64,000 nucleotides of DNA from Psychromonas aquimarina ATCC BAA-1526 (GTDB lineage Bacteria > Pseudomonadota > Gammaproteobacteria > Enterobacterales > Psychromonadaceae): positions 1 to 64,000 of the forward strand of contig NZ_AUAM01000007.1 of the NCBI RefSeq assembly GCF_000428725.1. Reading direction: 5' to 3'. The stretch's first letter is position 1. Every line of letters starts with the position of its first letter. Position numbers and translations under genes: made by a program. This document shows, one piece after another, positions 26,000 to 36,003 of this stretch. Below the pieces are notes generated by a model. The model was not told the DNA's origin. It searched no databases and saw only the letters and a program-made list of their open reading frames with translations.

Positions 26000-28900
26000 C
26001 TAGATATGCGAAGCGGTAAGTACCGGCTGCAGGTTATAACGGCTCTCCGACAATCCGCTGCCGTCAGATGCGCCGTCACTGTCAAAAGTTGCCATCGCAC
26101 TGCTCAAACGGGCCAGACGTAGACTGTCAGCATCTGCTCCAGTCTCAAACTGCATCGACAGTCCTTCCATACGTGCCCCCCACTGACCAGCCCAGTACTC
26201 CTGATCCTTACCGGCATCGGTGACTTCAAGGTAATGAAGACTACTATCGTAATTCTGCAGCGTATGCTCCACCTTGACCGAACCCTGTACTGTCTGCTCA
26301 CCGGTAGTCCAGCTGTGCAGCTCAGTGCCGGCACTGTCCAGCAGACGTACCGTCAGCTTGTAGCTGTCGGCTGTATATCCCGCCTGGTGGAAACTCTCGC
26401 TGATATTGATCGGGTTGGCACCATAGGTGCTGATCAGTTCGGAGACATCAAAACGACGGGTCCTGCTTCCCCACTCATAGGAAGAGGTCAGTCCGTTTTC
26501 TGCAGTGTGGAAACCGTCTCCCCCGCTCTGAACATCCCAGCCGCTGAGTGTATTAGGTGCATCGACCAGCTCAATAAACTGCGGCACAGGTTCCGGTTTC
26601 GGGGTCACAGGATCTGGAGTTACAGGCTGTTCAATTTCAGACTGCTTGACCATGGTCAGCTGGCTAAGACGGATATTATCCACCTTGAACGTATCGTACT
26701 GCCTACTGCCGGCGGCATTAACGATCTCCAGCTTCAGAGGCTGTCCGTCGGCAGCGCGCGCCAGAAACGAGGAACCGTCTACCTCCATGGTCAGACTCTG
26801 CCAGCTTTTGTGATTTGGATAGCCAAACTGTCCGGCCGTATCAGATTCGCTCAGAACCTTGCTGCCCACCAGGGTATCGCCCGCCCATAGGCGTACTTCA
26901 AGGCCGGTATCCGGGGTATGGTAATCAAGGGAAACGCGGTAGTTTGTGCCCGCTTCGAAGGTACCAACCTGCTGGCTCATCGTCGCTCTGTCCGGCAGAT
27001 AGCCCATATTGACACCGTCGGACGCGCCGCCGTCGATTCCTCGTCCCTGTTTATCCGAAGATATACCGCCGGAGGGGCTGCCGAAACCGCTGAAGTCCCA
27101 GCCCGGGATGTCAATCGGGGCGCCGAAAATCGTGACGCTGTCGTTTTCCCGGTAAATGGTGTAGTCCTTCTCCAGAGTATTTGCTTCAAAAGAACCGTTC
27201 TGCAGAGGCAGTTCCTTCCATACCTGCACCAGAGGATCTGTCTCACCGCCGCTGACTGATTCAACCAGTGACAGTCCATCTCCTAAACTGTAACGGGAAC
27301 TATCCTGCAGGATCCCCTGCAGCCAGTTTGATGCTTCCTGAAAATTCAGCGTCTGATCGGCGAACTCAATGCCGCCGACGACCTGCAGCGCAAGCCCGAA
27401 TGCAACACCGCCAATTGCCAGCTCGGTATTGCTGAACTCAGGCATCGAGAAGGTATACAGCGTCCTGTCTGCCGCCATCAGTTTGATGTCGACCCCTTCA
27501 GCCGCCTTACTGATATCCAGAGTCACCTGCTCCGAACGCAGATCTGCAAAGCGCAGCCCCATATTCTCATTCTGATCCAGGAAGCTGGACAGAGCATAAC
27601 TCTGGCCCTGCATCCGCGCGTTCAGATAAGCCGGCACATCGCTCACTATCCAGATTCTATCCCCATCGGCAAAACCAATCGTATCGGGTGCTTCATCCAG
27701 GGTCGCGACCAGGGCATCATTCATTTTCAGGTGATAACCGCTGCCGCCGTCCGACTCAATCTGCAGCTGGCCGGCCGACCAGTTTTCAATCTTCAGAACT
27801 TTGCTTCCGTCATTGCCTTCGAAACGAATATCTACCACCCGTTCACTATTGCCGATCACAACTATGTCATCACCGCTTCCAGTACGAACCAGCGTATGCT
27901 TACCGCTGCCGATCTGGTTTCCTGCAGCGGCGATTATAGTATCGTTACCGGCGCCACTGTTGATTTCAGCAACGTTAGCTTTGCCGTCACCATAAACGTC
28001 GGAAACGAAGATATCGTCCCCGGCGCCGCCCGTCACAGCCTCATGTTTAGAGGCCACAACATGCATATCCCATGGTGAACTCTGCAGATGCATCCTGCTG
28101 CTCAACTGCTCGGTGAGCAGATTGTAGACAGCAGTCTGGTCCAGAACGGTATTCGCTTCGGTCAGCATCAGTTTAGGGAAACGTTTAGCAAAATCAGCCG
28201 CCAGGTTCAGCAGGTTGGTCTTGCCGGCATTAAACTGTCTTCCCCAGTTAAGGTCGACAAACACTACTTTGCCGTCAGCGTCCTTGATCACCAGGTTATG
28301 ATCCTGATCCAGATCTGCATGAATCTGCTCGGCAGCGGTAAAGTGCCCGACTCGAAGCAGGTTACCCTGATCTGTCTCGTCGATGCGCGCCAGCGAACCC
28401 TCGCTCTGATATCTAACATACAGGGTTGTTTTATCGTGACGCTGCAGATCGCCAAAGTCGCTTCCCGGCTCGAAAACAAGCTTATTGTCCTCAATGCTGA
28501 TCCGTCCTTTACCGGTAAGATCTTTACCGTCTGCATCAAGAAGCTTGATATTGCCCAGGATCAGACTGGCTCTATCGTCACCCAGCACATCGAGAATCAG
28601 TTTATTGTCCTGCCAGCTGCCGTTGCGGCCGCTTACCTGCAGCTGACCGTCTTTGCCGCGCTTAACGCTGATTGCCGCTGTTTCTGTGACAACCGGCCCG
28701 CCGATGCTGTAAGTGTCGCTGCCTTTATCGCCAATTAAAGTATGCTGTCCGCGCCCGGCGACCAGATGATCGTTACCCCAGCGCCCATCAAGTGTATCGC
28801 TGCCGCCGTAGGCCATCAGCAGGTTATCGTTATCATTGCCTTTTAACACGTCCCCGCTGAAACGAGTCGCCCTGACATTATCAAAACCTTGCAGCGTTGC

Positions 28901-31900
28901 CTGCAGGCCGCCGCTGACCGTATTGAAACCGAGATCCACGCTGACTGCACCACTGCCGTCAAAGTCGGAGAAGTCGAGCAGATCCTGCCCGCCGGCATTA
29001 CTGAAACTACTGCCGGTAGAGGCGTTAACGATACGCAGCGTATCATCCTGTGCAGTGGTCTTCACGGTAACCTTATTTTTGCTGTTGGCGCTGATCATCA
29101 GAGCGCTGCTGAGCTCGGACGCATCAAGATAGATAGGACGCGGCGCGGTCTGCTCCAGCTTACTGTCTTCCAACACCACGGACTCTATGCCGCTGACGCT
29201 GAGGATATCGTATTCCGCACCTTGCTGATCCGAACGCTGACCGCCCAGCCTATAGGTATCAATGGTCTTCGGCGAATCAGGATCCACCAGCAGATAGGAA
29301 TAATGATAATCGTCATGTTCGTATTCTTTGATGCGCTCGGACTGCGGATCGTCGCTAGAAAGCACCAGCGTATCACTGCCTTCGCCGCCGCGGACCTCTG
29401 TTCTGTGGCTGTAAGAATCAGCGTACAGTCGGGTTCGGTTGGCCGCCCGCTCGATCACTATAGTGTCGTTACCGCCGCGGCCGTCGATCAGCCCGCTGCC
29501 GCTGTTACTGTTTACCAGCTGTCCCTGGCGGATCATATTATCGCCGCCGTCACCGAAGATAGTCGCATTGGTATCGGCATTGACCACCATATTTTCAAAT
29601 TCCTGCACCAGATCGGTACTGGAAAAAGACAGATAAAGCTGCGCTTCCACCCGCTGATTTTCACGGTAAAAACCATTGACCCACTCGTATCCGGCAGGCT
29701 TTTCCCAGCTAACTACCGAGTCGGCGATATCCTGCAGACGGAAACGGCTCTTGCCGACGATGGAGCCGTTGAGCTGTCCCTGGAACAGTTCAACAACGTA
29801 TAGGAACTCGCCGTCGGTCAGATAGGTGTTCTGATAGTCGGGGCTGCTGTTGTCACGCCCTAACAGCCAGAGGTTTCTATTCTGCGTCTGCTCCAGCAGG
29901 GTTTCATAGGTGCCGATATCCTGTGAGCCTCCGTTACGCTGAAGCAGACTGTTTAACTCCTGCAGATGCTTTCTTTCATCATCAAGCGCCTTCTGCTTAA
30001 CTTCCGCAGAAGCATACTTATCATAGTAAGCGTTGAAGTAACCCTTGCTGCCGTCTGCAAGAGTCTGACTAAGCTTGTCTTCGCCGATCAGGAAGCTGTT
30101 GCCCAGGCTGAAACCGGCTGAGCGGTTTTCCAGATCGATATAAACACCGCCGGCCCTGATAGTGTTCACCGGCTTCACTACTTCTCCGGGAGCAATCGGA
30201 CCGTTCGGGCGCAGATTGCCGCGGGTCTCCTGACTGACCAGGGTTGCGCCGTGTTCGTGATAGTCGTAAACCGGCTTCCAGGTAAAGTACTGATCGCGGA
30301 TATAACCCTGAGAGCCGGGTACAATCAGCGTATCTTTACCCGGCCCGCCGTCGGCCTCCCGGTCGATTCCAGGTTCAAATACCACCTGATCGTCTCCCTC
30401 GCCGCCGTACAGTTTGTCTACACCGTCACCGCCGTTCAGGTAGTCGTTACCCTTGCCGCCGTCGACAATGTCATTGCCTTCGCCGCCGAACAGCAGATCG
30501 TCACCATCATGGCCGTACAGGGTCTTACTGCCGCCGCCGACAACGCTGATCAGATCGTCTGCAGCTCCCCCTTCACGGGTGGCATCTCCGTAAGTGTTAT
30601 CAATAATCGCCAGTCTAAGATCGTCAACGTTCTCTCTGGCCTTATCAGTCAGACTGCGGATCTCCTCATGAGCAGCTACTTTGGCACGCGCAGCCTCTTC
30701 ACCTTCAACGCCGGCTCCTTCGCTGTCGATATAATACTTAAGCACATCGTAACCCTGCTTCTGATAGGTATCTGCGATTCCGTCAACGTAATCCTTAAAC
30801 TTATTGGAGGCGATAAACTTATTGAAATCAGCACTGATCTTTTCTTCCGGCGAACGGGTATCCACCAGATCGGTAAAGAAGCCGATTACGCTGCTGACAA
30901 AACCAATCACTGTGCTGATCAGATCCACAACAAACGAGGCCATAGTGCCGATTCCAGGGATCAGATCCAGCACCATACTCACAGAGTCCAGCACCACAGT
31001 GACCGCATCCAGCGCGGCCATCACACCGAACATCGCTGAACGGCCGTGATTGCCTTCGCGGCGGGCTTCATCGGCAGCCATAGCATTCTGAGTAACTGAC
31101 ATCACACCTAGGCCTATACCAATCACATTACCCACCACAGGAACAAAACGGTTTACTTTTTCACCGGTCTCCTTGCTGAGGTTCTTGGCAATTTTTTTCG
31201 CGACAAACTCGCCGATACTGGCGACGCCTTTACCCAGCCCTAATGAACCATTGGCAATTTTAAAGCGCGCATCGGTAGCCAGCTTGTTGTACTCGGACTG
31301 GGATATCTCCCCCTTCTGCAGCTGATCCCAGGCATCTTTCAGATTCGCATCTCCGGCTGCAATGCTGACTCCGCCGTTGACAATCTTATAACCCGCGGTT
31401 GCAGCCTTAACGCCCTTGCCGACTGTTCCTAACACGTCTTTCGCCAGAGATTTAGCTTCGGCCAGCGTATCAGCACGGTTCAGCGACGCGGTGGTCTCCT
31501 GCACCTTTAACAGCGCCAGATCTTTCGGCGACAAATTACGAATCACCTCAATGTCCTTGCCGTCAGTACTGTGGATGGTGAAATTGGAACGACTATGGTA
31601 AGCGGCCTCCACATCGAAGTTCATCTTGCGGTTCTGCTCAATAATATTGGTCAGGCTGGAAAAGTCTTTTTTCAGCTGCTTCTCCAAACGGACCACATTT
31701 TTCATTACATGGATATCGGAGCTGTCTGAAAGAATACTGACAGCATTGCCTGCATAGCCGGTAGCCGGGCCGCCGATATTGGAGAGATAGTCGCTGAACT
31801 TAAGCAGATCCCCTTGATCTGCCAATGCTTCCTGTGCGGTCGATTCGGCGGCCGCAGGTGAGCCCACCTGAGTAATATCGCCCTTTCCGGCAAGTGCATC

Positions 31901-32158
31901 CTGAAACTTCTGCAGCTCGGCCAGAATGGAATCATCTCCTTTCAGCGCCTGAACCGCCTGAATATAGTCGGCATCGGCACCCGCTTCAGTCAATGCGGCC
32001 GCCATAGTATCGAACATAGTCATCGGATCGACGCTGGCGGAAGAACTGCTTTCTGTCTGCTGCAGACTGCCGATCAGCTGCGTACTGAACTGTTTGATAA
32101 ATTCAGCCTGCGCCGAAGTATTAAAAACATCAGTGCTGTTAGTTGTTTCTTCGCTCAT
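26000..32158 (-). CDS. Giant RTX protein (2052 aa), type I secreted, hydrophobic N-terminus, two C-terminal jelly-roll modules
   Basis: Residue map: helical N-terminus with hydrophobic segments at about 336-358 and 374-430 (GIGLGVMSVTQ, MVLDLIPGIGTMASFVVDLI), alignable with the 1796-aa paralogue; nonapeptide repeats at about 525-590 (GGEGNDIVDGG), smaller blocks near 865-930, 1105-1150 and 1375-1430; long beta-rich inserts between them; a carbohydrate-binding-like jelly roll at about 1652-1834 (LQNGSFEAN ... VDNIRLSQL); a Pro-rich hinge (TPDPVTPKPEPVP); an F-box-associated-like module at about 1861-2005; and a type I secretion tail (LARLSSAMATFDSDGASDG). Ribosome site AGAAAGGAAA. It is directly downstream of the exporter genes, so it is probably their main substrate. 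No acylation partner gene is present. Confidence 0.9.
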   Translation of the reverse strand: MSEETTNSTDVFNTSAQAEFIKQFSTQLIGSLQQTESSSSASVDPMTMFDTMAAALTEAGADADYIQAVQALKGDDSILAELQKFQDALAGKGDITQVGSPAAAESTAQEALADQGDLLKFSDYLSNIGGPATGYAGNAVSILSDSSDIHVMKNVVRLEKQLKKDFSSLTNIIEQNRKMNFDVEAAYHSRSNFTIHSTDGKDIEVIRNLSPKDLALLKVQETTASLNRADTLAEAKSLAKDVLGTVGKGVKAATAGYKIVNGGVSIAAGDANLKDAWDQLQKGEISQSEYNKLATDARFKIANGSLGLGKGVASIGEFVAKKIAKNLSKETGEKVNRFVPVVGNVIGIGLGVMSVTQNAMAADEARREGNHGRSAMFGVMAALDAVTVVLDSVSMVLDLIPGIGTMASFVVDLISTVIGFVSSVIGFFTDLVDTRSPEEKISADFNKFIASNKFKDYVDGIADTYQKQGYDVLKYYIDSEGAGVEGEEAARAKVAAHEEIRSLTDKARENVDDLRLAIIDNTYGDATREGGAADDLISVVGGGSKTLYGHDGDDLLFGGEGNDIVDGGKGNDYLNGGDGVDKLYGGEGDDQVVFEPGIDREADGGPGKDTLIVPGSQGYIRDQYFTWKPVYDYHEHGATLVSQETRGNLRPNGPIAPGEVVKPVNTIRAGGVYIDLENRSAGFSLGNSFLIGEDKLSQTLADGSKGYFNAYYDKYASAEVKQKALDDERKHLQELNSLLQRNGGSQDIGTYETLLEQTQNRNLWLLGRDNSSPDYQNTYLTDGEFLYVVELFQGQLNGSIVGKSRFRLQDIADSVVSWEKPAGYEWVNGFYRENQRVEAQLYLSFSSTDLVQEFENMVVNADTNATIFGDGGDNMIRQGQLVNSNSGSGLIDGRGGNDTIVIERAANRTRLYADSYSHRTEVRGGEGSDTLVLSSDDPQSERIKEYEHDDYHYSYLLVDPDSPKTIDTYRLGGQRSDQQGAEYDILSVSGIESVVLEDSKLEQTAPRPIYLDASELSSALMISANSKNKVTVKTTAQDDTLRIVNASTGSSFSNAGGQDLLDFSDFDGSGAVSVDLGFNTVSGGLQATLQGFDNVRATRFSGDVLKGNDNDNLLMAYGGSDTLDGRWGNDHLVAGRGQHTLIGDKGSDTYSIGGPVVTETAAISVKRGKDGQLQVSGRNGSWQDNKLILDVLGDDRASLILGNIKLLDADGKDLTGKGRISIEDNKLVFEPGSDFGDLQRHDKTTLYVRYQSEGSLARIDETDQGNLLRVGHFTAAEQIHADLDQDHNLVIKDADGKVVFVDLNWGRQFNAGKTNLLNLAADFAKRFPKLMLTEANTVLDQTAVYNLLTEQLSSRMHLQSSPWDMHVVASKHEAVTGGAGDDIFVSDVYGDGKANVAEINSGAGNDTIIAAAGNQIGSGKHTLVRTGSGDDIVVIGNSERVVDIRFEGNDGSKVLKIENWSAGQLQIESDGGSGYHLKMNDALVATLDEAPDTIGFADGDRIWIVSDVPAYLNARMQGQSYALSSFLDQNENMGLRFADLRSEQVTLDISKAAEGVDIKLMAADRTLYTFSMPEFSNTELAIGGVAFGLALQVVGGIEFADQTLNFQEASNWLQGILQDSSRYSLGDGLSLVESVSGGETDPLVQVWKELPLQNGSFEANTLEKDYTIYRENDSVTIFGAPIDIPGWDFSGFGSPSGGISSDKQGRGIDGGASDGVNMGYLPDRATMSQQVGTFEAGTNYRVSLDYHTPDTGLEVRLWAGDTLVGSKVLSESDTAGQFGYPNHKSWQSLTMEVDGSSFLARAADGQPLKLEIVNAAGSRQYDTFKVDNIRLSQLTMVKQSEIEQPVTPDPVTPKPEPVPQFIELVDAPNTLSGWDVQSGGDGFHTAENGLTSSYEWGSRTRRFDVSELISTYGANPINISESFHQAGYTADSYKLTVRLLDSAGTELHSWTTGEQTVQGSVKVEHTLQNYDSSLHYLEVTDAGKDQEYWAGQWGARMEGLSMQFETGADADSLRLARLSSAMATFDSDGASDGSGLSESRYNLQPVLTASHI

Positions 32159-32464
32159 TATTAGATATTTCCTTTCTAATTAAATTGATAGCCAGGCTGC
32201 TTTTTCAAAACAACCTGAGGTATGTTCACTGCGAAGCAGATGTTCCCTGCTGCGACACAGCCTGCGCCTGCATACCACGGGGTATGAGTCAGCTTGAGCA
32301 GCTCTCTTCATGAGTGCTCTGTTAAACGCTCTATCCTTTGGCAAACGCAAATACCCGGCCAGTAAAAAGGCAGGATCTGACCGCGCTTGAGAGCGGTTCA
32401 ACAAAATTTGTCCGAATAAAAAATTAGTCTCTGATTAACTTCTCTAAAAGAGCTGCATCCGCGG
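32159..32464 (-). other. Intergenic region between exporter and RTX genes
   Basis: About 300 bp without a convincing gene. On the minus strand it ends with the ribosome site of the 2052-aa RTX gene. It is long enough to hold its own promoter, which would let the RTX genes be expressed apart from the exporter. I could not identify clear -35/-10 elements. Confidence 0.5.
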
Positions 32465-34618
32465 CTACGACGCTACCTGCAGCTTCCACAGGCCGGCATA
32501 GGTGCCTTCCTGAACCAGCAGCTGCTCATGGGTTCCCTGTTCGACTATCTCTCCTTTATCGATGACCAGTATTCGATCGGCATAACGCAGGGTATTAAGA
32601 CGGTGGGCAATACTGATCACGGTGCGTCCCTGAGAAATTGCATCCATATTGCTCATAACGGCCGCTTCTGACTCGTAATCCAGGGCACTGGTCGCTTCAT
32701 CAAGCAGTAAAATTCCCGGATTAGTAAGCAGTGCTCGAGCCAGCGCAACCCGCTGGCGCTGTCCGCCGGATAAGCGCCCGCCTTTTTCCCCGACCTGCGC
32801 GTTATAACCTTCCGGCTGCTCGCGGATAAACTCATCGGCACCGGCCAGAACGGCGGCCTGCATCACTTCAGCATCACTTGCCAGCGGACGGCAAAGACGG
32901 ATATTTTCGGCAATGGTGCCGGAAAAAAGCAGACTTTCCTGAAGCACCACACTCATATTGCGGCGCAGTGCCACGGGATCGGCAATAGCTAAGTCGATGC
33001 CGTCAACCAGCACCTGTCCGTGCTGAGGGACATAGAGGCGCTGCAGCAGGCGGGTCAGCGTTGATTTGCCGGAGCCCGACGGTCCGGTGATGCCGATAAA
33101 CTCGCCGGGCTTGATATCAACATTAAGATTGCGCAGCACTTCCTGGCCGTCAGAATGGTAACGAAAACGCACCCCGCTGAAGCTCACGCCGCCGGCCAGT
33201 TTAGGAACAGATGCCAGGCCGCCGCTGCCCTGCTCTGTATCTTCATCGAGAATATCTCCAATACGGCGCAGTGAAATCAAGGTATGCTGAAAGTCCTGCC
33301 AGATCTGCGCAAGACGCAGAATCGGCTGGGTGACATTACCCGAGAGCATATTGAATGCCACCAGCTCTCCGGGAGTTAATGAGCCTTCCATCACTAAAGT
33401 TACGCCCCACCAGAGCACTAATGCCGAGGTCAGCTTTTGAATCAGACCGATCCCCTGTCCGGCCAGTATGCCGATCACTTTGGCACGAAAAGAAGCGCGT
33501 ACAAAGCTGGCCAGCTGACGCTCCCACTGGCGTAAAAATGAGGACTCGGTGGCGGTGGTTTTGATGGTTTCAATGCCGGTCACTGACTCGGTCAAAAAAG
33601 CGGTATTATCTGCACCTAACTCATACTCTCTGGTAACTCGGGCACGCAGTGCCGGCCCGACTACCAGCCAGAAAAGGAAATACAGCACCAGAGAGCCGAG
33701 CACCAGCCAGGTTAGTTTGGCTGCATAAGTGAACATCACAGCAACAAACAGTCCGATAAAGGCCAGATCCAGCACCATAGTCAGCGCAGATCCGGTTAAA
33801 AACTGGCGAATCTGGTTCATTTCCCTTACCCGCGCAATAATTTCGCCAGTCTGACGCTGCTGAAAATAATTCAGCGGCAGGGTAACAAGATGCTGGTAAA
33901 GGCGGCTGGATAACTCCGAGTTGGTTTTACTGGCAAGATTGGCAAACAGCCAGGAACGCAGAAAGCCGTAAATCGGATCAAACAGAGCCAGCGCGAGCAT
34001 AGCAATGCCGAGCACCTGTAAACTGGAAAGACTGCGGCTGACCAGGACTTTATCAATAACATTCTCAAACAGCAGCGGGGTCACCAGCGCAATTAACTGC
34101 AGCATTAAAGAAACCAGCAGCACATAACGAAACTGACCGGCATGCTTGCGTATTGACGGCACAAACCAGGCAAAACCAAATTTCGTCTTTTTAGGAATAT
34201 CCAGCGCTTCAGCAAGCAGTATTAACTCCCCCTGCCAGAGCTCACTGAATTCCTGCAGCGAATACTGCCGACAGTCATCCTGCTCCGGCAGAAACACAGT
34301 AAGCCTGCCGTTTTCAACCTGCTCCAAAACCATCCAGCCCTGTGTGGTAAGCATTAATGCCGGTAAAGGTAAAGCTGACAGTCTCTCTATACTGCTGTGG
34401 TTACGACGGGCACGCAGTCCAAGCCAGAGTGCACAGCGGCATAAATCCATACTGTCGGCAAGCCCTTCTCCGCGTCCCAGCTGATGAGTCAGCTGCCCGA
34501 CATCAACAGATAATTTAAATGCGGCGGCGGCTCGAGTCAGGGCAATCAGACCGGGATCCCCGGTGAAGCCGCTGCCGGGCATATTTTGTTCTTGCGTAAA
34601 TGTTTCGACAGCAGCCAT
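32465..34618 (-). CDS. Type I secretion ABC transporter (permease/ATPase), second of two
   Basis: 717 aa with the HlyB/RtxB layout: an N-terminal C39-peptidase-like domain (about 1-130) without an obvious catalytic Cys, six membrane helices (about 155-440) and an ATPase domain with Walker A GPSGSGKST, signature LSGGQRQRVALARAL, Walker B ILLLDEATSALD and H-loop IAHRLNTL. All ATPase motifs are intact. Its ATG overlaps the stop of the HlyD gene (TAATG). In MARTX loci RtxB and RtxE form a heterodimeric exporter; by position this one corresponds to RtxE. It would energise export of the adjacent RTX proteins. Confidence 0.92.
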   Translation of the reverse strand: MAAVETFTQEQNMPGSGFTGDPGLIALTRAAAAFKLSVDVGQLTHQLGRGEGLADSMDLCRCALWLGLRARRNHSSIERLSALPLPALMLTTQGWMVLEQVENGRLTVFLPEQDDCRQYSLQEFSELWQGELILLAEALDIPKKTKFGFAWFVPSIRKHAGQFRYVLLVSLMLQLIALVTPLLFENVIDKVLVSRSLSSLQVLGIAMLALALFDPIYGFLRSWLFANLASKTNSELSSRLYQHLVTLPLNYFQQRQTGEIIARVREMNQIRQFLTGSALTMVLDLAFIGLFVAVMFTYAAKLTWLVLGSLVLYFLFWLVVGPALRARVTREYELGADNTAFLTESVTGIETIKTTATESSFLRQWERQLASFVRASFRAKVIGILAGQGIGLIQKLTSALVLWWGVTLVMEGSLTPGELVAFNMLSGNVTQPILRLAQIWQDFQHTLISLRRIGDILDEDTEQGSGGLASVPKLAGGVSFSGVRFRYHSDGQEVLRNLNVDIKPGEFIGITGPSGSGKSTLTRLLQRLYVPQHGQVLVDGIDLAIADPVALRRNMSVVLQESLLFSGTIAENIRLCRPLASDAEVMQAAVLAGADEFIREQPEGYNAQVGEKGGRLSGGQRQRVALARALLTNPGILLLDEATSALDYESEAAVMSNMDAISQGRTVISIAHRLNTLRYADRILVIDKGEIVEQGTHEQLLVQEGTYAGLWKLQVAS

Positions 34619-36003
34619 TAGCGTTCCCTCATCGCTTCAGACTGATACTGCTGCAGAGGACTGAGCAGGTAATCAATCACCCGCCGATCACCGGTACGGA
34701 TCTCGGCATTAACACTCATGCCTGCCTGCAGCGGCACCTCTTTATCTTCAACCAGAATAGTGCGCTGTTCTATCTTTACGCGCGCCGGAAAAACTAAGCC
34801 GAGCTTCTCATCCTGCACTGAATCTCTAGACACATAAGCCACCCTGCCCGGAATTGTGCCGTAACGCGTATAAGGAAAAGAATCGATCTTAACTTCAACA
34901 TCCTGACCGCTATGCACAAAACCGACATCCTTATTAAGGATCATCACTTCAATCTCTAATACGGCATCATCCGGCACAATAATCATCAGCTGTTTAGCGG
35001 CCTGCACAACCCCGCCCAGGGTGTGCACATCCAGCTGCTGTACAACGCCGCTTACCGGTGCGCGCAGACTCTGCAGACGGTATTTCTCCATTAATTTAAT
35101 CAGCTGCTGCCCCATCACAGCAATTGAAGCCTGCGCTTCATTAAGCTTGTCGTAATATTCACGACGAATTTTGGCCAGATAACTGCTGCGCTGTTCCTGT
35201 TTGCTTTTATATTCAGCCAGTAACACATCAATTTCGGTATACTGCTGCGACAGTGATCTGTCTATTTCTAACTGCTCTCTTTCCTGCTCCAGCAGCTCCA
35301 CTCTCGGGATCAGATTACTTGTCGCTAACGTACGCTGCGCATCAAGTCGATTTTTGATATTAGCAGCCAGTTTATTTAAACCGATAATTTCCTTTTTACG
35401 CGCCTGCTGATTAGCTGAATTAACGCGCATTTCACCGTTAAGGCTGTCAAGATTAGCCTTAACTTCAGACCACTCACTGCGCAGATGAGCCCGCGAAATC
35501 TTTACCTGCTGCGCAGTCGCTCCCGCAGGGACAATAAAGCCGCTTAACGGCTCTTCACTCAGCAGCGCCTGCAGACGGGCCTGTTCCAGACGTTTAAAAT
35601 TTAACTGCTCCTGCAGCTCCTGGAGCTCCGCTTTAATACCGATCGGATTAAGTTCGATCAGCACATCACCTTTTTTTACCCGCTGACCGTCACGGACATT
35701 AATGGCGGCCACTTCACCGGGCTCAATTGACTGAATCACTTTAGAATGACTGGAGACTAATAAACGTCCGGCAGCACCTGCATGAATATCCAGCCTGCCG
35801 ATCACCGACCACAGCAGAGTGAGCAGCAGAAGCAGCGTCAATGCCAGTGCAGTGCGTCTTGTCCAGGGAGCTGGCGGACGCTCAACAATTTCCAGATAGC
35901 CGGGCTGAAACTCATATTCATCACGGGATCGCTTAATATCAGCAGCCGCGCTGCGCTGCTCTTTCCATGCCTGTTGAATGGTTCTTAGGTGCTTCATAAA
36001 CAT
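34618..36003 (-). CDS. HlyD-family type I secretion membrane-fusion protein
   Basis: 461 aa: cytoplasmic N-terminus, one membrane helix at about 50-70 (ALALTLLLLLTLLWSVIGRL), lipoyl/barrel-sandwich halves (VIQSIEPGEVAAINVRDGQR and LRAPVSGVVQQLDVHTLGGV) separated by a long coiled-coil (about 115-310), and a C-terminal beta-barrel (VEVKIDSFPYTRYGTIPGRV), the HlyD signature. It connects the ABC exporters to an outer-membrane TolC, which is not encoded in the window. The start codon shares a base with the stop of the upstream ABC gene (TGATG), indicating translational coupling. Confidence 0.93.
   Translation of the reverse strand: MFMKHLRTIQQAWKEQRSAAADIKRSRDEYEFQPGYLEIVERPPAPWTRRTALALTLLLLLTLLWSVIGRLDIHAGAAGRLLVSSHSKVIQSIEPGEVAAINVRDGQRVKKGDVLIELNPIGIKAELQELQEQLNFKRLEQARLQALLSEEPLSGFIVPAGATAQQVKISRAHLRSEWSEVKANLDSLNGEMRVNSANQQARKKEIIGLNKLAANIKNRLDAQRTLATSNLIPRVELLEQEREQLEIDRSLSQQYTEIDVLLAEYKSKQEQRSSYLAKIRREYYDKLNEAQASIAVMGQQLIKLMEKYRLQSLRAPVSGVVQQLDVHTLGGVVQAAKQLMIIVPDDAVLEIEVMILNKDVGFVHSGQDVEVKIDSFPYTRYGTIPGRVAYVSRDSVQDEKLGLVFPARVKIEQRTILVEDKEVPLQAGMSVNAEIRTGDRRVIDYLLSPLQQYQSEAMRER

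Noticed and set aside
26234-31049. Long plus-strand frames of up to 304 codons opposite the 2052-aa RTX gene
   Set aside because: Antisense shadows produced by the repetitive, codon-biased RTX sequence; no ribosome sites or domains.
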